Origin: Myotis daubentonii
Taxonomy: Eukaryota > Chordata > Mammalia > Chiroptera > Vespertilionidae
NCBI RefSeq assembly: GCF_963259705.1
Contig: NC_081840.1
Location: 152,208,282-152,272,281 of the forward strand
Length of the DNA stretch: 64,000 nt
Reading direction: 5' to 3'
Shown here: piece by piece, positions 46,016 to 54,904 of the stretch
Position numbering within the stretch: the stretch's first letter is position 1
How the letters are laid out: every line of letters starts with the position of its first letter
The notes under the pieces: generated by a model
Databases searched by the model: none
Told to the model about the DNA's origin: nothing
Seen by the model: only the letters and a program-made list of their open reading frames with translations
Translations under genes and position numbers: made by a program

Positions 46016-46129
46016 CCCCAGTTTTCAACAACAACAACAAAAACAAGAAGGTATACAAATAAAGAGGAAAGTATGGCCAAAACAGAAACGATCCCTTACT
46101 AAACAAAGAATTTAAAAGCTACCTTCTTA

Positions 46130-46496
46130 TTTAAACTTACTGGGTGACAATAGTTAATAAAATTATGTAAGTTTCAAGTATACAATTCTATAATACATCA
46201 CCTGTATATTTCATTGTGTGTTTTACCACCCAAAGTCAAACATTCCATTATCATGTATTTGACTCCCTTTACTATCTTCCACTCCCCTTTTCCTCAGATA
46301 ATCACCGTACTGTTGTCTGTATGAATTTTGGGTTTTGTTTGCTTGTTCATTTGTTGCTTTCAGTTTTATATTCCACATGAGTGAAATAAGGTTCTTGACT
46401 GACTTAATTTAGCATGATATTCTCAAGATCCATCCATGTTGTTCCAATGGCAGTATTTCATCCTTTGGTTGAGTAGTATTCCATCTTATATATATA
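46130..46496 (-). mobile_element. LINE-1, antisense, 3' part
   Basis: GAATTTTGGGTTTTGTTTGC and TCTCAAGATCCATCCATGTT with ATTCCATCTTATATATAT are antisense LINE-1 words. The element resumes at 48,056 after Helitron insertions. Confidence 0.7.
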
Positions 46497-47809
46497 TTAG
46501 AGGCCCGGTGCACAAAAATATGTGCACTCGGGGGGAAGGGGGGGTCTCTCAGCCTGGCCTGTGCCCTCTCGCAGTCTGGGACCCCTCGGGAGATAATGAC
46601 CTGCTGGCTTAGGCCTGCTCCCGGGTGGCAGAGGGCAGGCCCAATCCCTAGGTGCAGCCCCTGGTCGGGCTCAGAGCAAGGGCTGATTGGGGGTTTGGGG
46701 CACCACCCCCTGTCACACTCAAGGCAGGGTCGATGGGGAGGTTGCGGCGCGACCCCCTGTCACGCACAGAGCAGGGCCAATCCGGGGGTTGGGCACTGCC
46801 CCCTGTCACACACAGAGCAGGGCCCATCAGGGGGTTGAGGAGCTCCCCCCTGTCACTCACAGAGTAGGTCCGATAGGGGAGTTGGAGCACCGTCCCCTGT
46901 CACACAGAGCAGGGCGGATCAGTGGGTTGGGGCGCCGCCCTCTATCACCCACAGAGCAGGGCCAATCAGGGGATTGGGGCGCCGCCACTGTCACACTCAG
47001 GGCAGGGCCAATGGGGAGGTTATGGCTCTACCCCGTCACACACACAGCAGGGCCCGGGGGCGGGGGCCGCCCCCAGTCACACACACAGCAGGGCCGATCA
47101 GGGTGTTTGGGCGCTACCCCCTGTCATGCTGATCCTGGTGCCGGGAGGCCTCGCGGCTCCGCTGATCCTGGTGCTGGGAGGCATATTACCCTTTTACTAT
47201 ATAGAATAGAGGCCTGGTGCACAGGTGGGGGCCAGCTCATTTGCCCTGAAGGGTGTTCTGTATCAGGGTGGGGGTCCCCACTGGGGTGCCTGGCCAGCCT
47301 GGATGAGGGGATGATGGCTGTTTGCAGCTGGTCACACACCCTTCAGGGTGGAGGTCCCCACTGAGGTGCCTGGCAAGTCTGGGTGAGGGGCTGAGGGCTG
47401 TTTTCAGGCTGGGGGTGACTGAACTACCAAACGCTCCTTTTTTCCTTTTTTTTATTTTTATTCTGGGCCAGCTTTAGCTTGAGGCTTGGCTCCAGCTCTT
47501 AGGCCTCCGCTCCTGAAAGTAGTTTCTGGCCTTTGCATACAATGTTGCGAATCTGCTGGCTGAAGTCAGTCGGTATTTGTTAAAATGTTTAAAACTGCAG
47601 GCTCAGAGGCCTGCAGCTGCAGGCAGGGAGCAGGCAGGGAACATTGGTTTCCTCCGTCACTGAGGCAACCAAGCCTCAGGTTAGTTTCAAGCTGCCTGGC
47701 TGCCGGCCGCCATCTTGGCTGACAGTTAATTTGCATATCTCGCTGATTAGCCGATGAAAAGGGTAGCGGTCGTACACCAATTACCATGTTTCTCTTTTAT
47801 TAGTGTAGA
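46497..47809 (-). mobile_element. Composite HeliBat Helitron (two modules head to tail)
   Basis: On the minus strand the 5' module (47,809-47,206) begins TCTACACTAATAAAAGAGAA and ends GTGCACCAGGCCTCTA. It is joined directly to the 3' module (47,205-46,497), which begins TCTATATAGTAAAAGGGTAA and ends in a GTGCACATATTTTTGTGCAC hairpin plus CGGGCCTCTAA (CTAA for CTAG). The same joint occurs at 50,370. The 3' module holds a ~46-bp minisatellite. No Rep/helicase frame is present. Confidence 0.85.
46674..47128. repeat. ~46-bp GC-rich minisatellite inside a Helitron
   Basis: About ten imperfect units of the form GCAGGGCCAATCAGGGGGTT, then GGGGCGCCGCCCCCTGTCAC and a CACACAGA linker. The sister module at 49,901-50,369 lacks the array, so it expanded in this copy or lineage. 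Long chance open frames cover it. Confidence 0.88.
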
Positions 47810-47814
47810 AAAGT

Positions 47815-48055
47815 CTAATAAGCAGTGTCCCCTCAGGATTTTGACCAGGAGAATGGAAGTTCAGTCACTTGCTATGACGTGCACTGACCACCAGGGGGGT
47901 GGCACAGATCATGGCAGGTGACCACTGGTGATGGCGGGTCGTTGGTGGCGGGTTGCTGAGGGAGTGAGGAAAGGAGGAGGCATGGAAGCGGAGAACCTGA
48001 TCGGCCCTGATTGCCAGCCAGGCCTAGGGACCCTACCTGAGCACTGAGCTTCTAG
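47815..48055 (+). mobile_element. Helitron remnant
   Basis: TCACTTGCTATGACGTGCAC, TGACCACCAGGGGG and GCCAGGCCTAGGGACCCTAC are HeliBat words. It ends GAGCTTCTAG followed by T. The 3' hairpin is eroded and the 5' end unclear. Confidence 0.7.
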
Positions 48056-48461
48056 TTGTATATATGTACCTCTTCTTTATCCAATCATGTATTGAAGGAC
48101 ACTTCATTGTTTCCATGTTTAGCCACCATGAATAATGCTGCAGTGAACAGAGGGGTACATATATCTTTATGAATCAATGTTTTCAAGTTTTTTGGCCAGA
48201 TACCCAGAAGAAGGGTTGCTGGATAATATGGTAACTCTATTCTTAATTTTTTGAGGAAGCTCCATACTGTTTTACAGAGTGGCTGTATCAGTCTACATTC
48301 CCACCAGCAGTAAATGAGAGTTCCTCTTTCTCCACAATCTCTCCAACACTTACTACTTGTCTTGCTTATAATAACCATTCTGACAGGTGTGAGGTGTTAC
48401 CTCATTTTAGTTTTTTGGGTTTTTTTTTAAGTGAAATGTCATTCACTTCAGCTGAGTTTTT

Positions 48462-48675
48462 TTGTTTGTTTTTATTGATTTCAGAGAGGAAGAGGGAGAG
48501 AGAAATAGAAACATCCATGATGAGAGAGAATCATGCATCAGTTTGTCTCCTGCAAGTCCCCCACTGGGGATCGAGCCCACAACCCAGGCATGTGCCTTTG
48601 ACTGGAATCGAACCTGGGACCTTTCAGTTCACAGGCCGATGCTCTATCCACTGAGGAAAACCACCTGGGGCCATT
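48462..48675 (-). mobile_element. Ves SINE inside LINE-1
   Basis: Reverse-complement, TTTTTATTGATTTCAGAGAGG to CACTGAGGAAAACCACCTGG. The L1 word CATTTTAGTTTT is repeated on both sides. Confidence 0.9.
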
Positions 48676-49106
48676 TTAGTTTTGATTTGCATTTCATAAT
48701 AGCTAGTGAAGTTGAGCATCTTTTCATACACCTGTTGGCCATTTGTATGTCTTTTTGGGATACTAAGTGGTCAACTTTTTTGCTCCTTTTCTATTTGGAT
48801 TTTTGTTGTTGTTTAGTTGTAGTAATTCTTTATACATTTTGAATAATAACCCCTTATCAGCAGTGTTGTTTGCAAATTTCACCTTTCATTCAGTTGATTG
48901 CCTTTTTGTTTTGTTAGTGGTTTCTTCTGCTGTCCATAAGCTTTGAGGTAGTCACGTTTATTTATTTTTGCCTTTACTTCCCTTGCCTTTGAGATAAAAC
49001 TCATAAAATCTTCTCTAAGGCCAAGATCCAGTGTTTTCTTCTATGTGATTTTGTCTCAATTCTTATATTTAGGTCTTTGATCTGTTTTGAGTTAATTTTT
49101 TTTTTT

Positions 49107-49154
49107 TAAATGTGGAACACTTCACGAATTTGCGTGTCATCCTTGCGTAGGGCC

Positions 49155-49205
<51 letters not shown>

Positions 49206-49211
49206 CAGCAC
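49107..49211 (-). pseudogene. U6 snRNA retropseudogene
   Basis: The reverse complement follows U6 along its whole ~105 nt: 5' GTGCTGGCTTCGGCAGCACA, the conserved ACAGAGAAGATTAGCATGG and the ATGACACGCAAATTCGTGAA 3' part, with a few changes (for example GTGCTGG for GTGCTCG). TGAGTTAATTTTT is repeated on both sides and a T-run (an A-tail on the minus strand) adjoins its 3' end. It is therefore an L1-mediated insertion, not a transcribed U6 gene. Confidence 0.92.
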
Positions 49212-49554
49212 TGAGTTAATTTTTGTACAAGGGAACAAACTAAAACCCAGTTTCATGCTTTTGCATGTGGCTTTCCAATTTTCCCGGCACCATTAATTGA
49301 AGAGGCTTTCTTTTCTCTATTGTATGTTTTGGGCCCCTTTGTCAAAAATTATTTGCCCATATACATGTGTTTATTTCTGGGCTCTCAGTTCTTTTCCATT
49401 GGCCTTTGTGTCTGTTTTTCTGCAAATACCATGCAAAAGATGCTGAAAGAGCTAAAGGAAGATGTGGGAAAAACAGTGTGAACATAATAGAAATGTCAAT
49501 AAAGAGAAAACATGTACCAAAAAAAAACACTGGAGGTGGAAAGTACAGACAGTA

Positions 49555-49900
49555 AAAAAAAAAAAAAAAAAAAAAAGAGAGATAAATGAGACTAGGTCAA
49601 ACAAGTTTCTTTACATCAAAGGAAATAGACTGAAAAGACAACTTACAGAATGGAGAAAATTTTTGCAAATATCTGTAAGAGATTAATATCCAGAATATAA
49701 AAGGAATTCCTACAACTCAACTATAACAACAACACTTATTTAAAAAATGGCCCTGGCCAGTGTTTCTCAGCTACAGAGAAGAGACTAGTGGTTGCCAGAG
49801 GTGAGGGCTGGAGTGTGGGCGAGATGAGTGACAGAAGTCAAAAGGTATAAATAAACTCCTCATGCAAGATAACTAAGTCATGGGAATGTAATATATAGCA
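49555..49900 (+). mobile_element. LINE-1 fragments, sense orientation
   Basis: After an A-run, TTACATCAAAGGAAATAGAC and CAACTTACAGAATGGAGAAA match the ORF2 3' region. AGACTAGTGGTTGCCAGAGG and AAGTCATGGGAATGTAATAT match the 3'UTR. Orientation is opposite to 48,056-49,440, so an inversion or a separate insertion. Confidence 0.65.
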
Positions 49901-50949
49901 CTAGAGACCTGGTGCACAAAAATTTGTGCACTCGGGGTGGGGGGTCCCTCAGCCCAGCCTGTGCCCTCTCGCAGTCTGGGACCCCTTGGGGGATGACCAC
50001 CTGCTTCTGGCTTAGGCCTGCTCCCTGGGGGATTGGGCCTAAGATGGCAATCAGACATCCCTCTGGCAGCCTGGCTGCTCTTGGGGGATGTCCACTTGCC
50101 AGCGGGGAGCAGACCTAAGCTGCAGTCAGACATCCTTAGCGCTGCTGAGGAGGCAGGAGAGGCTCCCACCACCACCGCTGTACTGGCAGCCATCAGCCTG
50201 GCTTGTGGGTGAGCAGAGCTCCCCCATGTGGGAGCACACTGACCACCAGAGGGCAGCTCCTGCATTGAGCTTCTGCCCCCTGGTGGTCAGTGTGTGTCAT
50301 AGTGACCAGTCATTCCCAGTCTTTCTGCTGTTAGGGTCAGTTTGCATATTACCCTTTTACTATATAGGATAGAGGCCTGGTGCACTCGTGGGGGCCGACT
50401 GGTTTGCCCTGAAGGGTGTCCTGGATCAGGTGGGGGTCCCTCTGGGGTGCCTGGCCAGCCTGGGTGAGGGGCTGATGGCTGTTTGTAGCTGGTCACACCC
50501 CCTTCAGGGTGGGGGTCCCCACTGGGGTGCCTGGCCAGTCTGGGGAGGGGCTGATGGCTGTTTTCAGGCTGGCCACACCCCCTTTAGGGTGGGGGTCCCC
50601 ACTGGGGTGCTTGGCCAGTCTGGGTGAGGGACTGAGGGCCATTTTCAGGCTGGCCGGTGACTGAAGCTCCCAGCCTCTCCTTTCTTTTTTTTTCTTTTTT
50701 TTTAATTCTGGGATTTATTTACCTTCTATAATTGAAACTTTGTTGCTTTCGGAGCTCAGAGTCCGGCCACTGCAGGCGGGGAACCTTGGCTTCCTCCATC
50801 CCTGGAGCAAGCAAGCCTCCTGCTCGCTTCAGCTGTGTGGCTGCTGGCCGCCATCTTGGTTGGGTTAATTTGCATATCTCGCTGATTAGTCAATGGGAGG
50901 CGTAGTGAAGGTATGGTCAATTACCATGTTTGTCTATTATTAGATAGGA
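49901..50949 (-). mobile_element. Composite HeliBat Helitron, second copy
   Basis: On the minus strand: 5' module 50,949-50,370 begins TCCTATCTAATAATAGACAA and ends CACCAGGCCTCTA. It abuts the 3' module 50,369-49,901, which begins TCCTATATAGTAAAAGGGTA and ends with a GTGCACAAATTTTTGTGCAC hairpin and CTAG. The host flanks are A and T. The 5' module holds three ~80-bp units (GGTGGGGGTCCC starts at 50,429, 50,508 and 50,588) and GATGGCGGCC near its 5' end. Confidence 0.87.
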
Positions 50950-50977
50950 TAGTGACTGTAGTTAAAAATATTATATT

Positions 50978-51173
50978 GCCCTGGCCAAGGTGGCTCACTT
51001 GGCTCACTTGGTTGGAGCATTGTCCCAGTACATTAGAAGTTTAATTCCTGGTCAGGGCACATACCCAGGTTGTGGGTTCGATCCCTGGTTGGGACATGTA
51101 CAGAAGGCATCCGATCAATGTTTCTCTCACACATTGATGTTTCTCTCCCTTCCTCTCTCTAAAAACAATTTTA
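50978..51173 (+). mobile_element. tRNA-derived SINE
   Basis: GCCCTGGCCAAGGTGGCTCA head (with a duplicated GGCTCACTT), B box GGGTTCGATCCC, ends CTCTCTAAAAACAATTTT. Confidence 0.83.
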
Positions 51174-51188
51174 AAAATACTGTATTAC

Positions 51189-51423
51189 AGCCTTAGCCAG
51201 TTTGGCTCAGTGGATAGAATGTCGGCCTGTGGACCTAAGGGTCTCAGGTTTGATTCCCATCAAAGGCACGTACCTCAGTTGCAAGCTGCTCCCCGTGGCA
51301 CGTGTAGCAGACAACCAATCGATGTGTTTCTCTCACATTGCTATTTCTCTTTCTCTTTCCCTCTCTCTTCTACCCTATCTGAAAATCAATGGGAAACTAT
51401 ATCGGGTGAGGATTAAAAAAGAA
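51189..51423 (+). mobile_element. Ves SINE, long 3' variant
   Basis: GCCTTAGCCAGTTTGGC to AAAATCAATGGGAAACTATA and GTGAGGATTAAAAAAG. A Helitron is inserted in its tail. Confidence 0.88.
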
Positions 51424-51780
51424 TCCTATATAATAAAAGCCTAATATGCAAATCAACCGAATGGCTGAAGGACCGGCAGAATGACTGATCGCTATGGTGC
51501 GCACTGACCACCAGGGGGAAGACAACGCAGGAACTTTCCCCAACTCACAGGCCCCAGGCTAGCCAAGGCGGGTGCCATTGGGGGGGCGGGCCCTGATCAA
51601 ACTGCTGGTTGCCCCGCAGAGGTGGGGGATGGGACCAGGGAGCAGATGGCACCAGGCCAGCCAAAAGGTTGCCAGTGGGCACCCCCTATCTCCCCACTGG
51701 TTGCCCCACAGATCAGCCCTGATCACTGGCCAGGCCTAGGGACCCTACCTGTGCACGAATTTTGTGCACTGGGGCTCTAG
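51424..51780 (+). mobile_element. HeliBat-like non-autonomous Helitron, complete
   Basis: Begins TCCTATATAATAAAAGCCTA, has TGACCACCAGGGGG, and ends with the hairpin GTGCACGAATTTTGTGCAC and GGGGCTCTAG. Flanked by A and T. 357 bp with no coding sequence. Confidence 0.93.
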
Positions 51781-51832
51781 TAAATAAATTCATAAATAAA
51801 AGATTAAATCTCATTTAAAAAATACTGTATTA

Positions 51833-52200
51833 CGTATTTGAAAATTGCTAAGAGAGTATAGTTCTCATTATTTATATGCCCAAATTAAAAAGCACTATCT
51901 TATTTTGTACTTGTAATTTGTCTTTATATATACTCTGTCTTGCCTGCTTTTGGAATGTAATTTTTATCCTACTTAGTTCCTCTACTGATTGAAATTAATA
52001 CAATCTGTTTCTATACTTGTTACTCTAGAAATTATGTATATCCGTATGAAACTCTACTATTAATTAAGATGAGCCTCTTTCCAGACTTCACATTTCTCCA
52101 TTAGTACTGGGAGGCAATTCATTTACCAGATTAAATGAAATTACTCCTAGATATAACTATTTTTTTATATATATATAACATTTTTTTTGAAAAGCAGCCC
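51833..52200. other. Intergenic, AT-rich
   Basis: No exon or repeat recognised. In particular, no IDI-like coding segment on either strand. Confidence 0.45.
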
Positions 52201-52432
52201 AGCCCTAGCCAGTTCAGCTCAGTGGATATAGAATGGAAGCCTGTCGACTGTAAGGTCAAGGGCATGTGCCTTGGTTGCAGACTCCTCCCCAGCCCAGGCC
52301 CTGGTCAGGGCATGTGCAAGAGAAAACTAATCGATGTGTTTCTCTCACATCGATATTTCTCTCTTTCCCACTCTCTTCCACTTTTTCTAAAAATCAATGA
52401 AAAAATATCTTCAGGTGAGGATTTAAAAAAAA
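52201..52432 (+). mobile_element. Ves SINE, long 3' variant
   Basis: GCCCTAGCCAGTTCAGC to AAAATCAATGAAAAAATATC and GTGAGGATTT. AAAAGCAGCCCA flanks it on both sides. Confidence 0.88.
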
Positions 52433-52482
52433 AGCAGCCCATGCACATTAACACTGTCCTTTAGTTTAAAAACAGATTACAG

Positions 52483-52710
52483 CCCTAGCCGGTTTGGCTC
52501 AGTGGATAGAGTGTCAGCCTGCAGACTCAAGGGTCCCAGGTTCGATTCCAGTCAAGGGCATGTACCTTGGTTTCGGGCACATCCCCAATAGGGAGTGTAC
52601 AGGAGGCAGCTGATCGATGTTTCTCTTTCATCGATGTTTCTAACTCTCTATCCCTCTCCCTTCCTCTCTGTAAAAAATCAATAAAATATATTTAAAAAAT
52701 AAAATAAAAT
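52483..52710 (+). mobile_element. Ves SINE (stack member 1)
   Basis: Full Ves copy GCCCTAGCCGGTTTGGC to AATCAATAAAATATATTT with an (AAAAT)n-like tail. AAAAACAGATTACAG at 52,468 and 52,711. Confidence 0.93.
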
Positions 52711-52725
52711 AAAAACAGATTACAG

Positions 52726-52865
52726 CCCTGCCAGCTGGTGTTGCTTATGGTTGATCATCGACCTACAAAAGAGGGTACTGGTTTGATTCCATTTGGTCGG
52801 GGAACTTGCCAGGGTGTGGCATGTGGAAGGCAGCCAATCGATGTTTCTCTCTAAAATAAACATTT
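52726..52865 (+). mobile_element. Short tRNA-derived SINE (stack member 2)
   Basis: CCCTGCCAGCTGGTGTTGC head, GGTTTGATTCC B box, ends CTCTAAAATAAACATTT. The same 15-bp target word stands before (52,711) and after (52,866). Confidence 0.78.
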
Positions 52866-52880
52866 AAAAACAGATTACAG

Positions 52881-53020
52881 CCCTAACCGGTTCGGTTCAG
52901 TGGTAGAATATTGGCCCTCCTATTGATGTTTTTCTCTCTCCCTCCCTTCCACTCTAGAAAAAAAAAAAAAAAGGAAAGGAAAAATATCTTCGGGTGCACA
53001 TTAAAACAAACAAAACCTAC
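52881..53020 (+). mobile_element. Internally deleted Ves SINE (stack member 3)
   Basis: CCCTAACCGGTTCGGTTCAG head joined directly to the body (CTATTGATGTTTTTCTCTC), with an A15 run and ATATCTTCGGGTGCACATTA. AAAAACAGATTACAG before and AAAAAAGATTACAG after. Confidence 0.8.
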
Positions 53021-53034
53021 AAAAAAGATTACAG

Positions 53035-53545
53035 TTGAATCTAAGCCAATGTTCTGGGTGTGGAACCTGCCCTAATCACTAAGGTTGGCCTTACTGAAGT
53101 AGTAGGAAAGTCCTTAAAACAATCTTGAATGTTATATACCACTGATGGTTTTTTTTTTTTACTACCATCTTTCATGTTTATAATTACAAATTTAATCTCA
53201 AAATTTAAGAAAGGAAGCTTGGGAAAGAGGGTCTTTGGGTAAAAATCCTCAACTTCAGAGGCTCTCTGATGAGTAAATTTTGCAATGAATCTAAAATTAG
53301 TGTATGTGTATACAAACTCCTATTCTTTTGTCTTGAAAAAGTAGCTGATTTCAGGACTTGACCATGGGAAATATACATGGCCCTGAACATCTGATTGTGT
53401 CTGGAATGAGAGGTGTAACCTAAAACTGATGGAGAAAGACAAATACAGAGTGGCTTAAATAGGCTCCTTCAGGCCCTTTCAGGAATTTTTAGTCTCACTT
53501 GGATGAATGAGTTGTAAATTCATCAGGTCAAAGAAGGGGCATTCT
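53035..53545. other. Intergenic, no gene recognised
   Basis: AT-rich unique sequence without repeats that I can name. Confidence 0.4.
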
Positions 53546-53760
53546 ACATAGCTGGATTGGCTGTGATTGGAGCATTAGCCCTCGGACTAAAGGGTCCAGG
53601 GTTTGGTTCTGGTCAAGGGCACATACCTCAGTTGAAGGCTTGATCCCCAACCCTGATTGGGGTGTGTGGGGGAGGCAACCAATAGGTGTCTCTCACATCG
53701 ATGTTTATCTCTCAGTCTCTCCTCATCCTTTCCACTCTTGTATAAAAAAAATCAATGGGG

Positions 53761-53984
53761 CCGAAACCGGTTTGGCTCAGTGGATAGAGTGTTGGCCTGC
53801 GGACTGAAAGGTCCCAGGTTCGATTCCAGTCAAGGGCATGTACCTGGGTTGCGGGCACATCCCTAGTAGGAGATGTGCAGGAGGCAGCTAATCGATGTTT
53901 CTCTCTCATCGATGTTTCTGACTCTCTATCTCTCTCCCTTCCTCTCTGTAAAAAATCAATAAAATATATTTTTTAAAAAAAATC
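53761..53984 (+). mobile_element. Ves SINE (tandem pair, first)
   Basis: CCGAAACCGGTTTGGC to AATCAATAAAATATATTTTT. Confidence 0.93.
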
Positions 53985-53986
53985 AG

Positions 53987-54200
53987 CCAAAACCGGTTTG
54001 GCTCAGTGGATAGAGCGTCGGTCTGCGGACTGGAGGGTCCCAGGTTCGATTCCGGTCAAGGGCATGTACCTGGGTTGCGAGCACATCCCCAGTAGGAGAT
54101 GTGCAGGAGGCAGCTGATCGATGTTTCTCTCTCGTCAATGTTTCTAACTCTCTGTCTCTCTCCCTTCCTCTCTGTGAAAAATCAATAAAATATATTTTTT
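53987..54200 (+). mobile_element. Ves SINE (tandem pair, second)
   Basis: CCAAAACCGGTTTGGC to AATCAATAAAATATATTTTT. Very close in sequence to the first, so both are young. Confidence 0.93.
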
Positions 54201-54301
54201 AAAAAAATAAATGGGGAGTGGGAGAGAGGCACAAAGGAGGGGCATTCTAGTATCAGTGGAATATGTGACACTTGCTGAGCACTTACAAAGTGCCAAGTGC
54301 T

Positions 54302-54514
54302 GGCCCTGACCGGTTTGGCTCAGTGGATAGAATGTTGGCCTGCAGACTGAGCTGTCCCAGGTTCGAGTCTGGTCAAAGGCATGTACCTTGGCTGCGGGCA
54401 CATCCCCAGTGGGGGGGGTGCAGGAGGCAGCTGATCGATGTTTCTCTCTCATCAATGTTTCTAACTCTATATCCCTCTCCCTTCCTCTCTGTAAAAAAAT
54501 CAATAAAATATATT
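54302..54514 (+). mobile_element. Ves SINE
   Basis: GCCCTGACCGGTTTGGC to AATCAATAAAATATATTA. AAGTGCCAAGTGCTGG flanks it exactly on both sides. Confidence 0.94.
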
Positions 54515-54667
54515 ACGAAGTGCCAAGTGCTGGTCTAAAGCCCCATTGTCCAGTATGGCGGCCTTTAGCCACTGTAGCTGAGTAACTAGTTACGCGTGGC
54601 TTTCAGCCTGAAACTTCCTAGGAAAGAAAACTTAAGAACTAGAAATGTTTGAATGTACTTTGTTTTT

Positions 54668-54889
54668 TGTTTTCATTTTTATATATATTTTATTGATTTT
54701 TTTTACAGAGAAGAGGGGAGAGGGCTAGAGAGTTAGAAACATCGATGAGAAACATCGATCAGCTGCCTCCTGCACGCCCCCCACTGGGGATGTGCCTGCA
54801 ACCAAGGCACATGCCCCTGACCGGAATCGAACCTGGGACCCTTCAGTCCACAAGCCGACGCTCCATCCACTGAGCCAAACCGGTTCGGC
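54668..54889 (-). mobile_element. Ves SINE
   Basis: Reverse-complement, ATATATATTTTATTGATTTT to GAGCCAAACCGGTTCGGC. GAATGTACTTTG flanks it on both sides. Confidence 0.93.
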
Positions 54890-54904
54890 TGAATGTACTT
54901 TGAA

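Larger units (their letters stand above)
48056..49440 (-). mobile_element. LINE-1 ORF2 3' region, antisense
   Basis: The minus strand over 48,085-48,378 translates to the C-terminal part of LINE-1 ORF2p (CWWECRLIQPLCKTVWSFLK and HKDICTPLFTAALFMVAK) with stops nearby, so it is a fossil. The rest up to 49,440 is antisense ORF2 DNA. It is interrupted by a Ves at 48,462 and by a U6 copy at 49,107. Confidence 0.85.
53546..54234 (+). mobile_element. tRNA-derived SINE carrying two later Ves copies in its tail
   Basis: The older SINE (GCTGGATTGGCTGTGATTGG head) is bounded by AAAGAAGGGGCATTCT (53,529) and AAAGGAGGGGCATTCT (54,233). Its AAAATCAATGGGG end is interrupted by two full Ves copies in tandem. 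Confidence 0.8.

Noticed and set aside
46687..47364. 225-codon open frame
   Set aside because: It runs along a Helitron minisatellite whose units lack stops. The protein is only a repeat of the DNA unit.
48085..48378. Minus-strand 97-codon frame as a gene
   Set aside because: Its translation is the C-terminal part of LINE-1 ORF2p within a fossil LINE-1. It has no start or upstream coding continuity.
49107..49211. Functional U6 snRNA gene
   Set aside because: Target duplication, adjacent A-tail (minus strand) and location inside LINE-1 show retrotransposition, and the flanking sequence is LINE-1 rather than a U6 promoter.
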